Shown: one piece after another, positions 15,799-24,936 of the stretch | How the letters are laid out: each line of letters begins with the position of its first letter | Numbering within the stretch: the stretch's first letter is position 1 | Assembly: GCA_913057515.1 (NCBI GenBank) | Contig: CAJXOJ010000006.1 | Span: forward strand, 25,464 to 89,463 | Direction of reading: 5' to 3' | Source: an uncultured Cycloclasticus sp. | Lineage (GTDB): Bacteria; Pseudomonadota; Gammaproteobacteria; Methylococcales; Cycloclasticaceae | DNA: 64,000 nucleotides | The notes under the pieces: generated by a model | What the model was told of the DNA's origin: nothing | Databases searched by the model: none | What the model saw: the letters and a program-made list of their open reading frames with translations, nothing else | Translations under genes and position numbers: made by a program

Positions 15799-16857
15799 AT
15801 GACGATATTAAAAAATGATTTAATACTAAGAACCTTGCGTGGCGAAAAAACCGAACGCACGCCGGTATGGATGATGCGTCAAGCAGGCAGATATTTGCCA
15901 GAGTATCGTACAACACGCGCACAAGCCGGTAGCTTTTTAGATCTCTGTAAAAATGCTGAACTCGCCTGTGAGGTTACGCTGCAACCTTTGGAGCGTTACC
16001 CAATGGATGCGGCTATCTTATTTTCAGATATCCTAACCATTCCAGATGCGATGGGCTTAGGTTTGTATTTTGAAGAAGGCGAAGGACCAAAGTTCGAACG
16101 CACGGTTCGAACGGCTGCTGATATTGATAAATTGTTTGTTCCAGATCCAAACCAAGAGCTTCAGTATGTCATGAATGCGGTATCGACCATAAAAAAAGGC
16201 TTGAATGGCGAAGTGCCACTGATAGGTTTTTCGGGTAGTCCGTGGACACTGGCTTGTTATATGGTTGAAGGCAGCGGCAGCAAAAACTTTGCCGCGGTTA
16301 AGCGCATGATGTATGACACGCCACAACTGATGCATCGCTTACTTGATATTATTAGTCAGTCTGTTATTAGCTACTTACAAGCCCAAATAGAAGCAGGTGC
16401 TGAAGTTGTAATGGTGTTTGATACTTGGGGTGGTAACTTAAGTACAAAAGACTATGAGACTTTTTCCCTTGCTTATAGCCGTAAAATTTCACAGGCTTTA
16501 GAGCTAACAAACCCAGAAGTTCCCAGAATGCTGTTTACCAAAGGCGCAGGTGTTTGGCTAGAAACAATGGCAGATGCTGGCTATAACGGTTTAGGGGTTG
16601 ATTGGACAACAGATTTAAAGCTAGCACGTCAGCTCACGCAAGATAAAGTAGCACTGCAGGGTAACCTGGACCCAACCAGCTTATATGCCAACCCAGATAT
16701 TATTCGTCAAAAGGTTCGTGATGTTTTGGCAGATTATGGTCATGGGCATCAACACATCTTTAACTTAGGCCACGGCATATTGCCTGATATTAACCCTGAG
16801 CACGTAAAAGCAATGATTGATGAAGTCCATCAGAGCAGCCCAGCTTACCACCTGTAA
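15799..16857 (+). CDS. hemE: Uroporphyrinogen decarboxylase
   Basis: Cofactor-free enzyme that decarboxylates the four acetate side chains of uroporphyrinogen III to give coproporphyrinogen III, for haem synthesis in the cytoplasm. The 352-residue product shows the signature [17 protein letters not shown] with substrate arginines R27 and R31, the catalytic Asp (D77 in [13 protein letters not shown]), the second signature [16 protein letters not shown], and the C-terminal HIFNLGHGI histidine. It lies 61 bases after gltD in an AT-rich gap, so it may have its own promoter or be read through from gltBD. Confidence 0.97.
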   Translation: MTILKNDLILRTLRGEKTERTPVWMMRQAGRYLPEYRTTRAQAGSFLDLCKNAELACEVTLQPLERYPMDAAILFSDILTIPDAMGLGLYFEEGEGPKFERTVRTAADIDKLFVPDPNQELQYVMNAVSTIKKGLNGEVPLIGFSGSPWTLACYMVEGSGSKNFAAVKRMMYDTPQLMHRLLDIISQSVISYLQAQIEAGAEVVMVFDTWGGNLSTKDYETFSLAYSRKISQALELTNPEVPRMLFTKGAGVWLETMADAGYNGLGVDWTTDLKLARQLTQDKVALQGNLDPTSLYANPDIIRQKVRDVLADYGHGHQHIFNLGHGILPDINPEHVKAMIDEVHQSSPAYHL

Positions 16858-16880
16858 CGGAGCTTACGGGCCAACTAAGC

Positions 16881-17192
16881 ATGATAGATGGCCAAGACAA
16901 GCCTCGCGTAGAGATTCAATATTGTACGCAATGCCGTTGGTTATTGCGTGCTGCTTGGCTGGCTCAAGAGTTATTAACGACCTTTGAAGAAGACTTAGGT
17001 GGCGTCACCTTAGTACCAGCGAGTGGTGGTACTTTTGAAATAAATGTGCATTCAGATAAGGTGACAAAGCTTATCTGGTCGCGTAAACATGAAGGGCGTT
17101 TTCCTGAAGCTAAAGAAGTTAAGCAACGTATTCGTGATTGTTTATTTCCCGATAAATCATTGGGGCATTCAGATGTTAAAAACCCTAGCTAG
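16881..17192 (+). CDS. SelT/SelW/SelH (Rdx) family small redox protein
   Basis: A 103-residue protein of the Rdx family, a thioredoxin-like fold with a CxxC or CxxU active site near the N terminus. Here the motif is C15-T-Q-C18, inside the family signature IQYCTQCRWLLRAAWLAQELL, with a C-terminal SGGTFEI segment also typical. So this is the cysteine form, not a selenoprotein. The physiological partner of bacterial members is not established. It begins 23 bases after hemE and is probably cotranscribed. A short CCCT/AGGG hairpin with a few T residues overlaps its stop and might be a weak terminator. Confidence 0.85.
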   Translation: MIDGQDKPRVEIQYCTQCRWLLRAAWLAQELLTTFEEDLGGVTLVPASGGTFEINVHSDKVTKLIWSRKHEGRFPEAKEVKQRIRDCLFPDKSLGHSDVKNPS

Positions 17193-17336
17193 GGCTTTTA
17201 GGTTGCTTTCTTTGGTGTAAGCATCTACATACTTTTATAATCGCACTTGGCTACCTATATGTCCGTAGTTAACTATCTATTAAAAAGTCATTAAGAAAGC
17301 AAGAAGCTTCATGACGCTAGGCTCACAACTTCTTGT

Positions 17337-17780
17337 TTATCGCCAGCAGTTTGTCAATGTAGCTGTTTTATTACCAGTTTGGCTATAAGTCATCGTCCCA
17401 CACCTGTCCGATGCTTGAGCATTTTGCGGTACAGCTTGTAGCACAAAAGCGGTTGCTGTCGGTGCTACTAAAGCTGGAAATGAATAATTATAATCATCAT
17501 GAGTAATGCTTGGGTCTAAGGTTGGAGTGCACCCTGCAGCGGTTGCGCAGGCAGCGGCTGATATAGGGTCATTAGTACCATTGGGTATTAAATAAGAATT
17601 ATTTTCAGTGAAGCGACGCTCAAGGAAATTAGATAATTTCAGTAAGTCTGACTGGGCAGTTGTACGCTTAGTAGTACGAGTGTTTTCCACATACGAAGGG
17701 TATGCTACAGCTGCTAATATAGCGATAATGGCAACCACAATCATTAATTCAATAAGGGTAAAACCGTTTCTATTTTTCAT
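17337..17780 (-). CDS. pilE: Type IV minor pilin PilE
   Basis: A 147-residue prepilin with a short basic leader, type III cleavage site G^FTLIELMIVVAIIAILA, Glu at mature position 5, and a conserved amphipathic helix (YPSYVENTRTTKRTTAQ). Four cysteines towards the C terminus suggest disulfides, the last in the terminal CWR. It is the last gene of the fimT–pilV–pilW–pilX–pilY1–pilE run, the same gene order as Pseudomonas minor pilins. That context favours PilE over major pilin PilA. Convergent with the Rdx gene. Confidence 0.88.
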   Translation of the reverse strand: MKNRNGFTLIELMIVVAIIAILAAVAYPSYVENTRTTKRTTAQSDLLKLSNFLERRFTENNSYLIPNGTNDPISAAACATAAGCTPTLDPSITHDDYNYSFPALVAPTATAFVLQAVPQNAQASDRCGTMTYSQTGNKTATLTNCWR

Positions 17781-17801
17781 TTTATATACTCGATAATAAG
17801 G

Positions 17802-20800
17802 TTATCGTAATTGACGCCATGATTGTCTGCCAGTAGGGCTGCCTGAAGATTCTAGGACCATATCTAGGTTACCACTAGAACCACTCGTATATTTACATTC
17901 GGCCCCATCAGCACAAGTGACGACTCCAGGCGTTTTTATGATGCCTAAGTCGGGCTTACGAATACCGCTAACTGGTAACTCTGCATCATCTACATCAATA
18001 TCGCCATCGCCATCGGTATCGTATATTTGAACAAAGTCATTCACATCAAAGACACCATCGTTATTAATATCAAACGGAGTGGTGTCGAGACGACTACCAT
18101 TTAATGCATCAATTTCCATTAGCCAGCTTGAACCACCCCAACCACAAGGGTCGGGATCTGGAATCAAGGTGGAAAAAATAATTCGACCGGCGCGTAATAG
18201 CGGGGCAGTAACGACTCTTTCTCCCTCTGCTCCATTGACGGGTGATTCTAAATCCATAAACCAACCTTCCTTTGTTGGGTAAGCAACCTCTGTGTCTGAT
18301 GTTACTCGAACATCAATTAATGAAGAATCTGATGGAAGAGGGATAGCTGGTGCCTTCATCACGTTACTAACGGTTATTTCAAATGTTTCTTCAGCAAGAA
18401 TGTCTTGTTCTTGTAAGTCACTTCGGTTTGATACTACAGAACCTTGATCCCTGATTCCATAGAATGTCTGTATCTGAGGGGTGAGACCAACAATCTGGTC
18501 ATTGTTTTCAAAGTACTTCCCAGTACCAAAATATACCATCAAGCCACCATCGGGGTGTTTCCCCACCTGAGGCTTAGCTGTGATCGGTTGTGGAGTGGCA
18601 GAACCATCAACTGCTTGAAACAGTGGTGCAGGGCTTGGGTTTGTACCATAAGCTATTGTCCAAGTGCTTACATTGCCTGAGACATCAAATTTCCATAGGT
18701 TGCCAAGTAAGTCACCAGCATAAATAACATCGGTAATATGATCGCCATCTTCATCGACGGGTATTGGTGTTGATAACCCGTTGTTTACTGTTTTTGTATC
18801 GAAACTTTTAATAATGGCACCTGTTTCAATATCAATGAGGTAAAGCACAGCACTTCCGCTGTTACTTTCATAGCCATTCGCTACCACAGCGGCCCATTTA
18901 TCATTATGTAGCCTAACAACAGAAGCTTGTGGCAGGGTATAACCTAGGTTGTTCCTTAGGCCAGGGAAATTTGTTGCATCGTCTAAGTCGGAAGCAGTCG
19001 GTGCTTGTGTGTTAGAAATTTCCCATAGTACATCAGCGGCTGTAAAATTTGATGGATCGCTAACGTCTAATGCAAATAAACCCCTGCCACCAGCACCTAA
19101 GGTGCCAACTAAGACGGAGTGCCAATCACTATCAAAATAAGCATCACCAGCACGGGGTGCGCCATCAACGAGGTACTTATGTGAAATAGAGCAGCCATCG
19201 CAACCATAATCTGGTGAGCTTAGGGTGCTTAATGAGCCGATAACTTCATTAGGTATGTAGGTGAATAATTCTGCACCAGTGGTCGCATTAATGCTGTGCA
19301 ACATTCCATCGTTGGCGGAAAAGAAAAGAGCGGGAGTGCGTGATAGCTTCGTACTGCGAAATGCTGCATAACTACTAGCCTCTGTTGCATCTAACGCACT
19401 GTAGCCAAGGTTGTCTACATTACCTAAAAACCAAGGGTCTGAATTAACGATATCACCCATTAAGGAGTTTCTATTTCTAAAAGAGCCGCCATTTTGTAGT
19501 TCAGTGCTTGTGTCTCCGCGGATATGGTCAGCTCTTGTAGAGCCAAAGCTATCAACTGTGCCATAAGCATCTTGGTCTAATAGATCTTGTTGATCGCTGT
19601 TTAAATTAGCATATTCAAATATGATACCTCTGGGGACAGATGACTCCTCAGGGTTATAGGAAAAGATATTACGAGCACTTTCTGCTGGAATGGTGTTAGA
19701 TGCATCCCAGGCTAAGGAGCCAATGCTGCCATCAGAGTTAAGGTGATAAGCCAATAGTTGGCCCGTCCAGTTGTCTGAGTTAAAGCGAGCTTGGTACACC
19801 ATGCTATTGGTATCAAGGCGGGTAGAGTTGGTTGCAGCAGCAGCGGCAGAGCTTGTTCTAGCCACAATTTCATCAAAGGCTTTATTAAGTTGTTCTTCAA
19901 GCTTACCTGCATTGGTGACTAGGAAGTAACCATCTGGGTCGCCATCGCTATTGCTATCCCATTCACTGGTATCTAAGATGCCGTTTGCGTCCTTATCAGT
20001 CATTGACCACTTAGCTGCATACCATAAGGGGTCGTGTTTTATAAAGCTCGCGGAGGTTGAGCTGCCAACGGTAAATGTTCTACTAGTAGTAGTACCTAAA
20101 GCCACTCCGTCATTCCATGTGCCACCAGGTAGTATGCCGGGAGGTGTGTCGAGAAAGTAATCAGGGTCATTGCCAGCTGAGGTGTCGGTATCACGAATCT
20201 CAAGGTAAGTGCCATCTTCCGTCGTTCCCGAAATCACATAACCCATGTGTTGGATAATACAGCCCGAAGCATAGGTTCCAGTTAAGTTAACTTCAATTTG
20301 GTTCGAAGCAGTAACAAAAAATTCATATTCAGCAATCGCATCCATATCATGGTCGGCAGCTTGCTCAACATCTTCAAAATTGATATTAAACTTACCGTAT
20401 GGGCGACCACCATTGATTGTTAAGTCTTCATTTCCTGTGCCAGTGTTTGCAATAACTTCAACATAAAAGTCTACTATTTGGTTGGTGGGCTGAAAATCAG
20501 TTACATCAGGGGTTATTCCGAGACAACCACCAACAGACTTTGCAAACGGTACCAAGGTAACTATTTTATTAGATACTGGGATTTCAATACGCGGTAATGG
20601 AGAGGCAAGTACAACAGACAAAGTATCGATATTTTGATCACCGTTGGCAGTGCTGATATCAGTTTGTTGGCCGTATAAACCCATGCTGCCTGCATAGTAT
20701 CCACCTAATTTAGTGGGTTCTTCTGGAGCGAGGCCTCTTATGTTTTTAAAACTCGTGGCGACTTTCGCTGATGGCGTACCATCGCTAACACTGCCTGACT

Positions 20801-22223
20801 CACCAATGAAAATATTACTTGCTTCTGACTCACCCGCCCAAATAATATCAGCTAGGGCAGAGGCATCTAAACCACTTAAATCTCCTGAGTAGTTACTGAA
20901 CGAAGAACCTGGAATTTGATCGGTATCGTATGAGGGATTAATATCACTGATAACGAGCTGGATAGGCTTCGCACAAGATTCAAAACCACCGCTCGTGGGT
21001 CGGTAAGGATCTAACCATGCAGGAAGTGCCAATCCAAGGTTGGAGTCATATGTACCACTATTATTGACACCTGTAGTAAAGTCGGAGGTTGGAGTTGATT
21101 TGCCGGCAAAATAACGCAGTACTTCGTACATCATTTCAGCGATGGGGTTTCCCCAATCATTAGCTTCACCATTAGAAATAGGGCTGTTAGTATTCCAAGC
21201 ACCTGGCCAACCTGGCTCATAACTTCCACTATAGTTATATGCAACTATTGCAAGCTTGTCGATGGTTTCGACGATACCGTTGGAAGAGGTGAATATGCCG
21301 GTGTTTGGGTCAACCTCATCGGTGAAGCTAGAAATATTCTTTCTGACTACACCACCTTGAATATTATTAGTGTAAGAGCCGGTTAATAAGCCAAAAGCCA
21401 TTGAGTCGTTATCACCATATTTTTGTAAAATACCTGTGGGTTTATAAGTAGTTGTTGTGCCATCACTATAGGCTTTACAGTTTGTTTCTAATAGGCCAGA
21501 AACACAAGCTTCTACAAGAACTTTGTAGTCTATAGGAGTTCCAAGGCTATTATCAGCAACAGGGCTCTCTTTGCTTAACCATTGCCATATGCGTTCAGTT
21601 TTATTGGTTAAAACCCGAAGTACGGGGTCACCAGCAGCAGATAAAGTTGTGCTAGCAAAAAGGTGCCGATTTCCCCCAGTGGGAACTGCAAGAGGTGCGT
21701 AATCTGCAATATCATAACCATCAACAGTGATACTGGTGTATTCCTTGCCCCAGCTATGCGCATCTTGTGGAATAAATGCGCGCTCTAGTATTGTTGATGA
21801 TGTTGTATCTGTAGAGCGATAACCACCGTAAAGGACTTTCCTTAAAGCGTCCATTCGGCTGGTGGTGAGGTAGTTTAGGAAGTCACCGCTCCAATTACCA
21901 GCACAGGTTTTATCCGTTGTGGTTGAGTCTGGGGTAAATTTGTTAGAGCTGTAGTCGTAGCATTTATATGAATCGAAATAGCCAAAATAATCGATACTGG
22001 GGGTATAGCGAATATCTAGTGCGCCGTCGCTATCTAAATCGGACGCATCATTATAAGCTTCGTAATATAGCTTATGGTCGCGACCCATTGTTAGCATAAG
22101 GATGGGCGGAACACTGTTCGTTAAAAATAAAGGCACTTGTGAGACGGCTGCGGATGCTGTTCCAGCAGTGTATAAGCCAACTAAAGAGATGATGAGTAAT
22201 TTTTGAAAGAGGGTTTTTAGCAT
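17802..22223 (-). CDS. pilY1: Type IV pilus tip adhesin/biogenesis factor PilY1
   Basis: A 1473-residue secreted protein with an N-terminal signal peptide (about residues 1–25). It belongs to the PilC/PilY1 family that sits at the pilus tip, primes assembly with the minor pilins and mediates adhesion. The C-terminal half is the PilY1 beta-propeller (RTPALFFSANDGMLHSINA, LVGTLGAGGRGLFALDVSD). Several DxDxDG-type calcium loops are visible: DLDSDGALD near residue 65, DKDANGILDTSE near 742, and paired loops DINNDGVFD and DTDGDGDID near 1390–1410. The protein ends SWRQLR, as typical members do. A classical N-terminal von Willebrand A domain with an intact MIDAS is not obvious. It lies between pilX and pilE. 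Confidence 0.92.
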   Translation of the reverse strand: MLKTLFQKLLIISLVGLYTAGTASAAVSQVPLFLTNSVPPILMLTMGRDHKLYYEAYNDASDLDSDGALDIRYTPSIDYFGYFDSYKCYDYSSNKFTPDSTTTDKTCAGNWSGDFLNYLTTSRMDALRKVLYGGYRSTDTTSSTILERAFIPQDAHSWGKEYTSITVDGYDIADYAPLAVPTGGNRHLFASTTLSAAGDPVLRVLTNKTERIWQWLSKESPVADNSLGTPIDYKVLVEACVSGLLETNCKAYSDGTTTTYKPTGILQKYGDNDSMAFGLLTGSYTNNIQGGVVRKNISSFTDEVDPNTGIFTSSNGIVETIDKLAIVAYNYSGSYEPGWPGAWNTNSPISNGEANDWGNPIAEMMYEVLRYFAGKSTPTSDFTTGVNNSGTYDSNLGLALPAWLDPYRPTSGGFESCAKPIQLVISDINPSYDTDQIPGSSFSNYSGDLSGLDASALADIIWAGESEASNIFIGESGSVSDGTPSAKVATSFKNIRGLAPEEPTKLGGYYAGSMGLYGQQTDISTANGDQNIDTLSVVLASPLPRIEIPVSNKIVTLVPFAKSVGGCLGITPDVTDFQPTNQIVDFYVEVIANTGTGNEDLTINGGRPYGKFNINFEDVEQAADHDMDAIAEYEFFVTASNQIEVNLTGTYASGCIIQHMGYVISGTTEDGTYLEIRDTDTSAGNDPDYFLDTPPGILPGGTWNDGVALGTTTSRTFTVGSSTSASFIKHDPLWYAAKWSMTDKDANGILDTSEWDSNSDGDPDGYFLVTNAGKLEEQLNKAFDEIVARTSSAAAAATNSTRLDTNSMVYQARFNSDNWTGQLLAYHLNSDGSIGSLAWDASNTIPAESARNIFSYNPEESSVPRGIIFEYANLNSDQQDLLDQDAYGTVDSFGSTRADHIRGDTSTELQNGGSFRNRNSLMGDIVNSDPWFLGNVDNLGYSALDATEASSYAAFRSTKLSRTPALFFSANDGMLHSINATTGAELFTYIPNEVIGSLSTLSSPDYGCDGCSISHKYLVDGAPRAGDAYFDSDWHSVLVGTLGAGGRGLFALDVSDPSNFTAADVLWEISNTQAPTASDLDDATNFPGLRNNLGYTLPQASVVRLHNDKWAAVVANGYESNSGSAVLYLIDIETGAIIKSFDTKTVNNGLSTPIPVDEDGDHITDVIYAGDLLGNLWKFDVSGNVSTWTIAYGTNPSPAPLFQAVDGSATPQPITAKPQVGKHPDGGLMVYFGTGKYFENNDQIVGLTPQIQTFYGIRDQGSVVSNRSDLQEQDILAEETFEITVSNVMKAPAIPLPSDSSLIDVRVTSDTEVAYPTKEGWFMDLESPVNGAEGERVVTAPLLRAGRIIFSTLIPDPDPCGWGGSSWLMEIDALNGSRLDTTPFDINNDGVFDVNDFVQIYDTDGDGDIDVDDAELPVSGIRKPDLGIIKTPGVVTCADGAECKYTSGSSGNLDMVLESSGSPTGRQSWRQLR

Positions 22224-22241
22224 AATATGTGCTCCTTAGTA

Positions 22242-22766
22242 TTAGCGCTTATAGGTGCTTTGTAGCATAACAACGGCGGTATCTGTACCACCTGTTGCTC
22301 GTGAGGTAACCCGGTAATAATTACTAGTGAGGATAACTCCAGCCTCTAGACTACCGCCAGACTCAGGAACAGGTGGTAGCTCTTCAATGATATATGCGGG
22401 GGATGTTGCTATATCGGTGAGTGTTCCAGTATAGGCTACTACACCATTAGCAGTATCCGACCAATCTGTCACACTGTCATCCCAGCGTGCTGCACCTGCT
22501 GCTGTTGGTTGGTAGTGGCCGAGTGTACCACCTGTAAAAGAGGGTAATACAGTTGTTGCTCTAAGGTACTCTTCTGCTTCGCGCAGTGCCGATTCACCTG
22601 CTTGTAATGACATGTTTCTATCTTTGAAATTACCCGCCATTTTTTCTTCTAGAATGGTTGTTTGCATGCCAGAGATGCCAAGCAGCGTCATTATTAATAA
22701 CATAATAAGACTAACAAATAGCACCGCACCGGCTTGTTTTTTATGGGGCTTGAAATGATAGTTCAT
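22242..22766 (-). CDS. pilX: Type IV minor pilin PilX
   Basis: A 174-residue minor prepilin. The N terminus has a basic leader and a PilX-type cleavage/transmembrane segment (QAGAVLFVSLIMLLIMTLLG), where Ala replaces the usual Phe after the cleavage Gly. The conserved ETTILEEKMAGN-like segment (here QTTILEEKMAGNF) and the SLQAGESALREAE helix are diagnostic of PilX. With PilV, PilW and PilE it is expected to form the tip complex carrying PilY1. It sits 3 bases from pilW and 18 bases before pilY1 in transcription order. Confidence 0.9.
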   Translation of the reverse strand: MNYHFKPHKKQAGAVLFVSLIMLLIMTLLGISGMQTTILEEKMAGNFKDRNMSLQAGESALREAEEYLRATTVLPSFTGGTLGHYQPTAAGAARWDDSVTDWSDTANGVVAYTGTLTDIATSPAYIIEELPPVPESGGSLEAGVILTSNYYRVTSRATGGTDTAVVMLQSTYKR

Positions 22767-22768
22767 AT

Positions 22769-23848
22769 TTATTGCACCCGGTTTCTAATACCGACGACTG
22801 TTGTAAAAACTCGACGTAATCGGTTGTCTGCTGAGGTAACTGTTGCGCCATTATAGGTGTAAGTCAGGTTGTCAGTGGTTAGGTTGTCATCTTGAGTTTC
22901 TACTAATAAGCTGATTTCAGCACTGATCACATTGATCCAGTTAGCAGCTGTATTGACCGTGTTAGCCGTTTGGTAGGCATCGACAATATCATCACCACTG
23001 GTGTCTACACCATAGGTTACTTGCATATCTTCAACGCCTTCTATTAGCTCTAAGGGGTTTTGTGCAGATGTGGCTTTGGTATTGTCGTATACCCATAAGG
23101 CATTACGGCCGCCAGCACCTTGGCGTATGTAGTAGGTAAGGGAAGTAAAGCTGAGTAACTCAGAGTCAGCCCCATACAATTTTGCGTTGCCGGTACCACA
23201 AGAACCTGTACCAATACCTGTTTGGTTAATGCAAAAGTGTGTGCCAGTGTTTGTGCTAGCAGCATGAGTGATGGTTTGTGGGGTGCCAGTGGAAACAGTG
23301 GTGGCCTTGAAAATATGTGCATCCTGGCAATCTGAAATCATCATTGTATCGCCTGCAGCTAGGTTACAACTATTAGGGGATGAAACTTGTATATTGGCAT
23401 TGGAGGAGGCTAATGATCCGGTTAAAGTTGCGCCACAACTCGTGCCTTTTTGAATGGTAATGGTATCGGTGCCGCCGACGACGGTGCCATTAATGCTTGC
23501 AGCTAAGGCAGGTGTCCATACGGTGGCTGAGGTGGCTTCATTGCCATTAATAGTACTGTCCTGACCATAGTTAGGGACAGGTGCATTAGCAACGGTTTGT
23601 ACATTCATTGCTTCTATAGCTCTACAACCGGTATAGCCCGCTTCACGAACGTCTTTGGTAATAAACCCAAGAGCAAAACGGGCATTTTCTTGTAACCGAG
23701 ATTGTTCCTCAGTTATTCGATGGGTCTGTTGGGTGGAGATGAAAATTTGACTGACACCTGCCGTTAATATTAGGCCAATGACCATTGCGATCATTAATTC
23801 AACAAGGGTAATGCCCTGCTGTTTAGCTCTTGGTTTGAGAGTCATCAT
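22769..23848 (-). CDS. pilW: Type IV minor pilin PilW
   Basis: A 359-residue minor prepilin, large for the class as PilW usually is. After the leader come G^ITLVELMIAMVIGLILTAGV, then QENARFALGFITKDVREAGYTGC, a hallmark of PilW, and a long variable beta-rich domain with several cysteines. It is expected in the pilus tip with PilV, PilX and PilY1. The pilV reading frame ends four bases inside its start (ATGA overlap), suggesting translational coupling in the fimT–pilE operon. Confidence 0.9.
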   Translation of the reverse strand: MMTLKPRAKQQGITLVELMIAMVIGLILTAGVSQIFISTQQTHRITEEQSRLQENARFALGFITKDVREAGYTGCRAIEAMNVQTVANAPVPNYGQDSTINGNEATSATVWTPALAASINGTVVGGTDTITIQKGTSCGATLTGSLASSNANIQVSSPNSCNLAAGDTMMISDCQDAHIFKATTVSTGTPQTITHAASTNTGTHFCINQTGIGTGSCGTGNAKLYGADSELLSFTSLTYYIRQGAGGRNALWVYDNTKATSAQNPLELIEGVEDMQVTYGVDTSGDDIVDAYQTANTVNTAANWINVISAEISLLVETQDDNLTTDNLTYTYNGATVTSADNRLRRVFTTVVGIRNRVQ

Positions 23849-24285
23849 AGCTCGGTGCTCATTGAGAAATTTTGAGTGCTACTACCACCTGTGCCACGTG
23901 AATCATCCCACTGTATGGTAATGGTGGTCACACCGGTAGCAGTAACGATGGCGCCATCCCCTGCAGGCAGTGACGCTGCGATGGCAGCTTTCCAAGCAAT
24001 TCTGTCGGTATCTACAACAGAAGCGGAAACGGGTGATGCTGTTGCGAGAGCAATATCGTAGCCGCCTGCTTTTGCAACCAGTTTATTCACTCTCATACGA
24101 TCTATAATGTCATAGACATGAATGACAGCTTCTGTGCGTAGTTGTGCACTGTGGTTGCTCTTAAGACTAGCAACCTGTAGCCCTGCAAGGCCTAATAAAC
24201 CAATGGCTAACACAAATACTGCCACCATTACCTCTACTAGAGAAAAACCTCTTTGACTGGTTTTTATTTGCTTAATTAAGGGCAT
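23845..24285 (-). CDS. pilV: Type IV minor pilin PilV
   Basis: A 146-residue minor prepilin with leader and processing site RG^FSLVEVMVAVFVLAIGLLGLAGLQ, followed by the conserved amphipathic segment AQLRTEAVIHVYDIIDRMRVNK, typical of PilV. It is a core tip-complex subunit in related systems. The start overlaps the end of fimT by 10 bases and the stop overlaps pilW by 4, so this is one tightly packed operon. No truncation seen. Confidence 0.9.
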   Translation of the reverse strand: MPLIKQIKTSQRGFSLVEVMVAVFVLAIGLLGLAGLQVASLKSNHSAQLRTEAVIHVYDIIDRMRVNKLVAKAGGYDIALATASPVSASVVDTDRIAWKAAIAASLPAGDGAIVTATGVTTITIQWDDSRGTGGSSTQNFSMSTEL

Positions 24286-24854
24286 GATGAGGTTCCTGTT
24301 GATGTTCGAGGACGTCCAGACATACTGACAGCGACCGCTCTAGATTTAGATGTATCGGCATTGTTGGCGCATACTCTAAACGTGTCATTGGCTGTTCCAC
24401 TAGAACTCCTCGATAAGCCACTGGGTAAATAAGCAATCCAATCATCATAATTGGCCCCTGTGCGTAGCGTATAGCCGTTTGGCAGTGAATCATACGTTCT
24501 TAAAAGACAGTCTTCGCCCGTTTCGCATAAGTTAGCATCTGCATCGTCGTCTAGAGTGCCATCTCCATTTATGTCAGTAAAAATATCCCAGCCACTGTCC
24601 CACACTTGGCTAGTACTACCTTTGCGATGAATAGTTACCTGAATGCCTCGCTTGATCGCTTCACTTCTAGCTAAATTAAGTGCAGATACTAGGTTGTTTG
24701 TTTGGGTCACCGTATGGTTTTTTCGTATAAACTCTTGATAACTGGGTACTGCAATTGCCAAAAGAATACCGGCAATAATAACGGTGGTTAAAAGCTCAAT
24801 GAGCGTAAAGCCCTGTTGCACCTTTACGCTAATATGTTGTTGATGGGTATTCAT
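24276..24854 (-). CDS. fimT: FimT/GspH-type minor pseudopilin
   Basis: A 192-residue prepilin with cleavage site QG^FTLIELLTTVIIAGILLAIA and the GspH/FimT signature: PSYQEFIRKN, then LVSALNLARSEAIKRG. The C-terminal half is Asp/Gly-rich (DINGDGTLDDDAD) with a cysteine pair near residues 133–139 (CETGEDC) and a final SSCP. FimT-like pilins of naturally competent relatives can bind DNA; whether this one does cannot be read from the sequence. First gene of the minor-pilin operon; the 82-base gap to pilU should hold its promoter or come from read-through. Confidence 0.87.
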   Translation of the reverse strand: MNTHQQHISVKVQQGFTLIELLTTVIIAGILLAIAVPSYQEFIRKNHTVTQTNNLVSALNLARSEAIKRGIQVTIHRKGSTSQVWDSGWDIFTDINGDGTLDDDADANLCETGEDCLLRTYDSLPNGYTLRTGANYDDWIAYLPSGLSRSSSGTANDTFRVCANNADTSKSRAVAVSMSGRPRTSTGTSSCP

Positions 24855-24936
24855 AGTTTATGAGCCTAACAGGTTTTTTTATAAGGGCCAGTCATAAGAG
24901 ATAAGTGGTATTCTCAATCGGATAAACGGTCGTTTT

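Noticed and set aside
17300..17335. Terminator between the Rdx gene and pilE
   Set aside because: CAAGAAG and CTTCTTG pair, but the loop is about 22 bases and no proper T-run follows on either strand.
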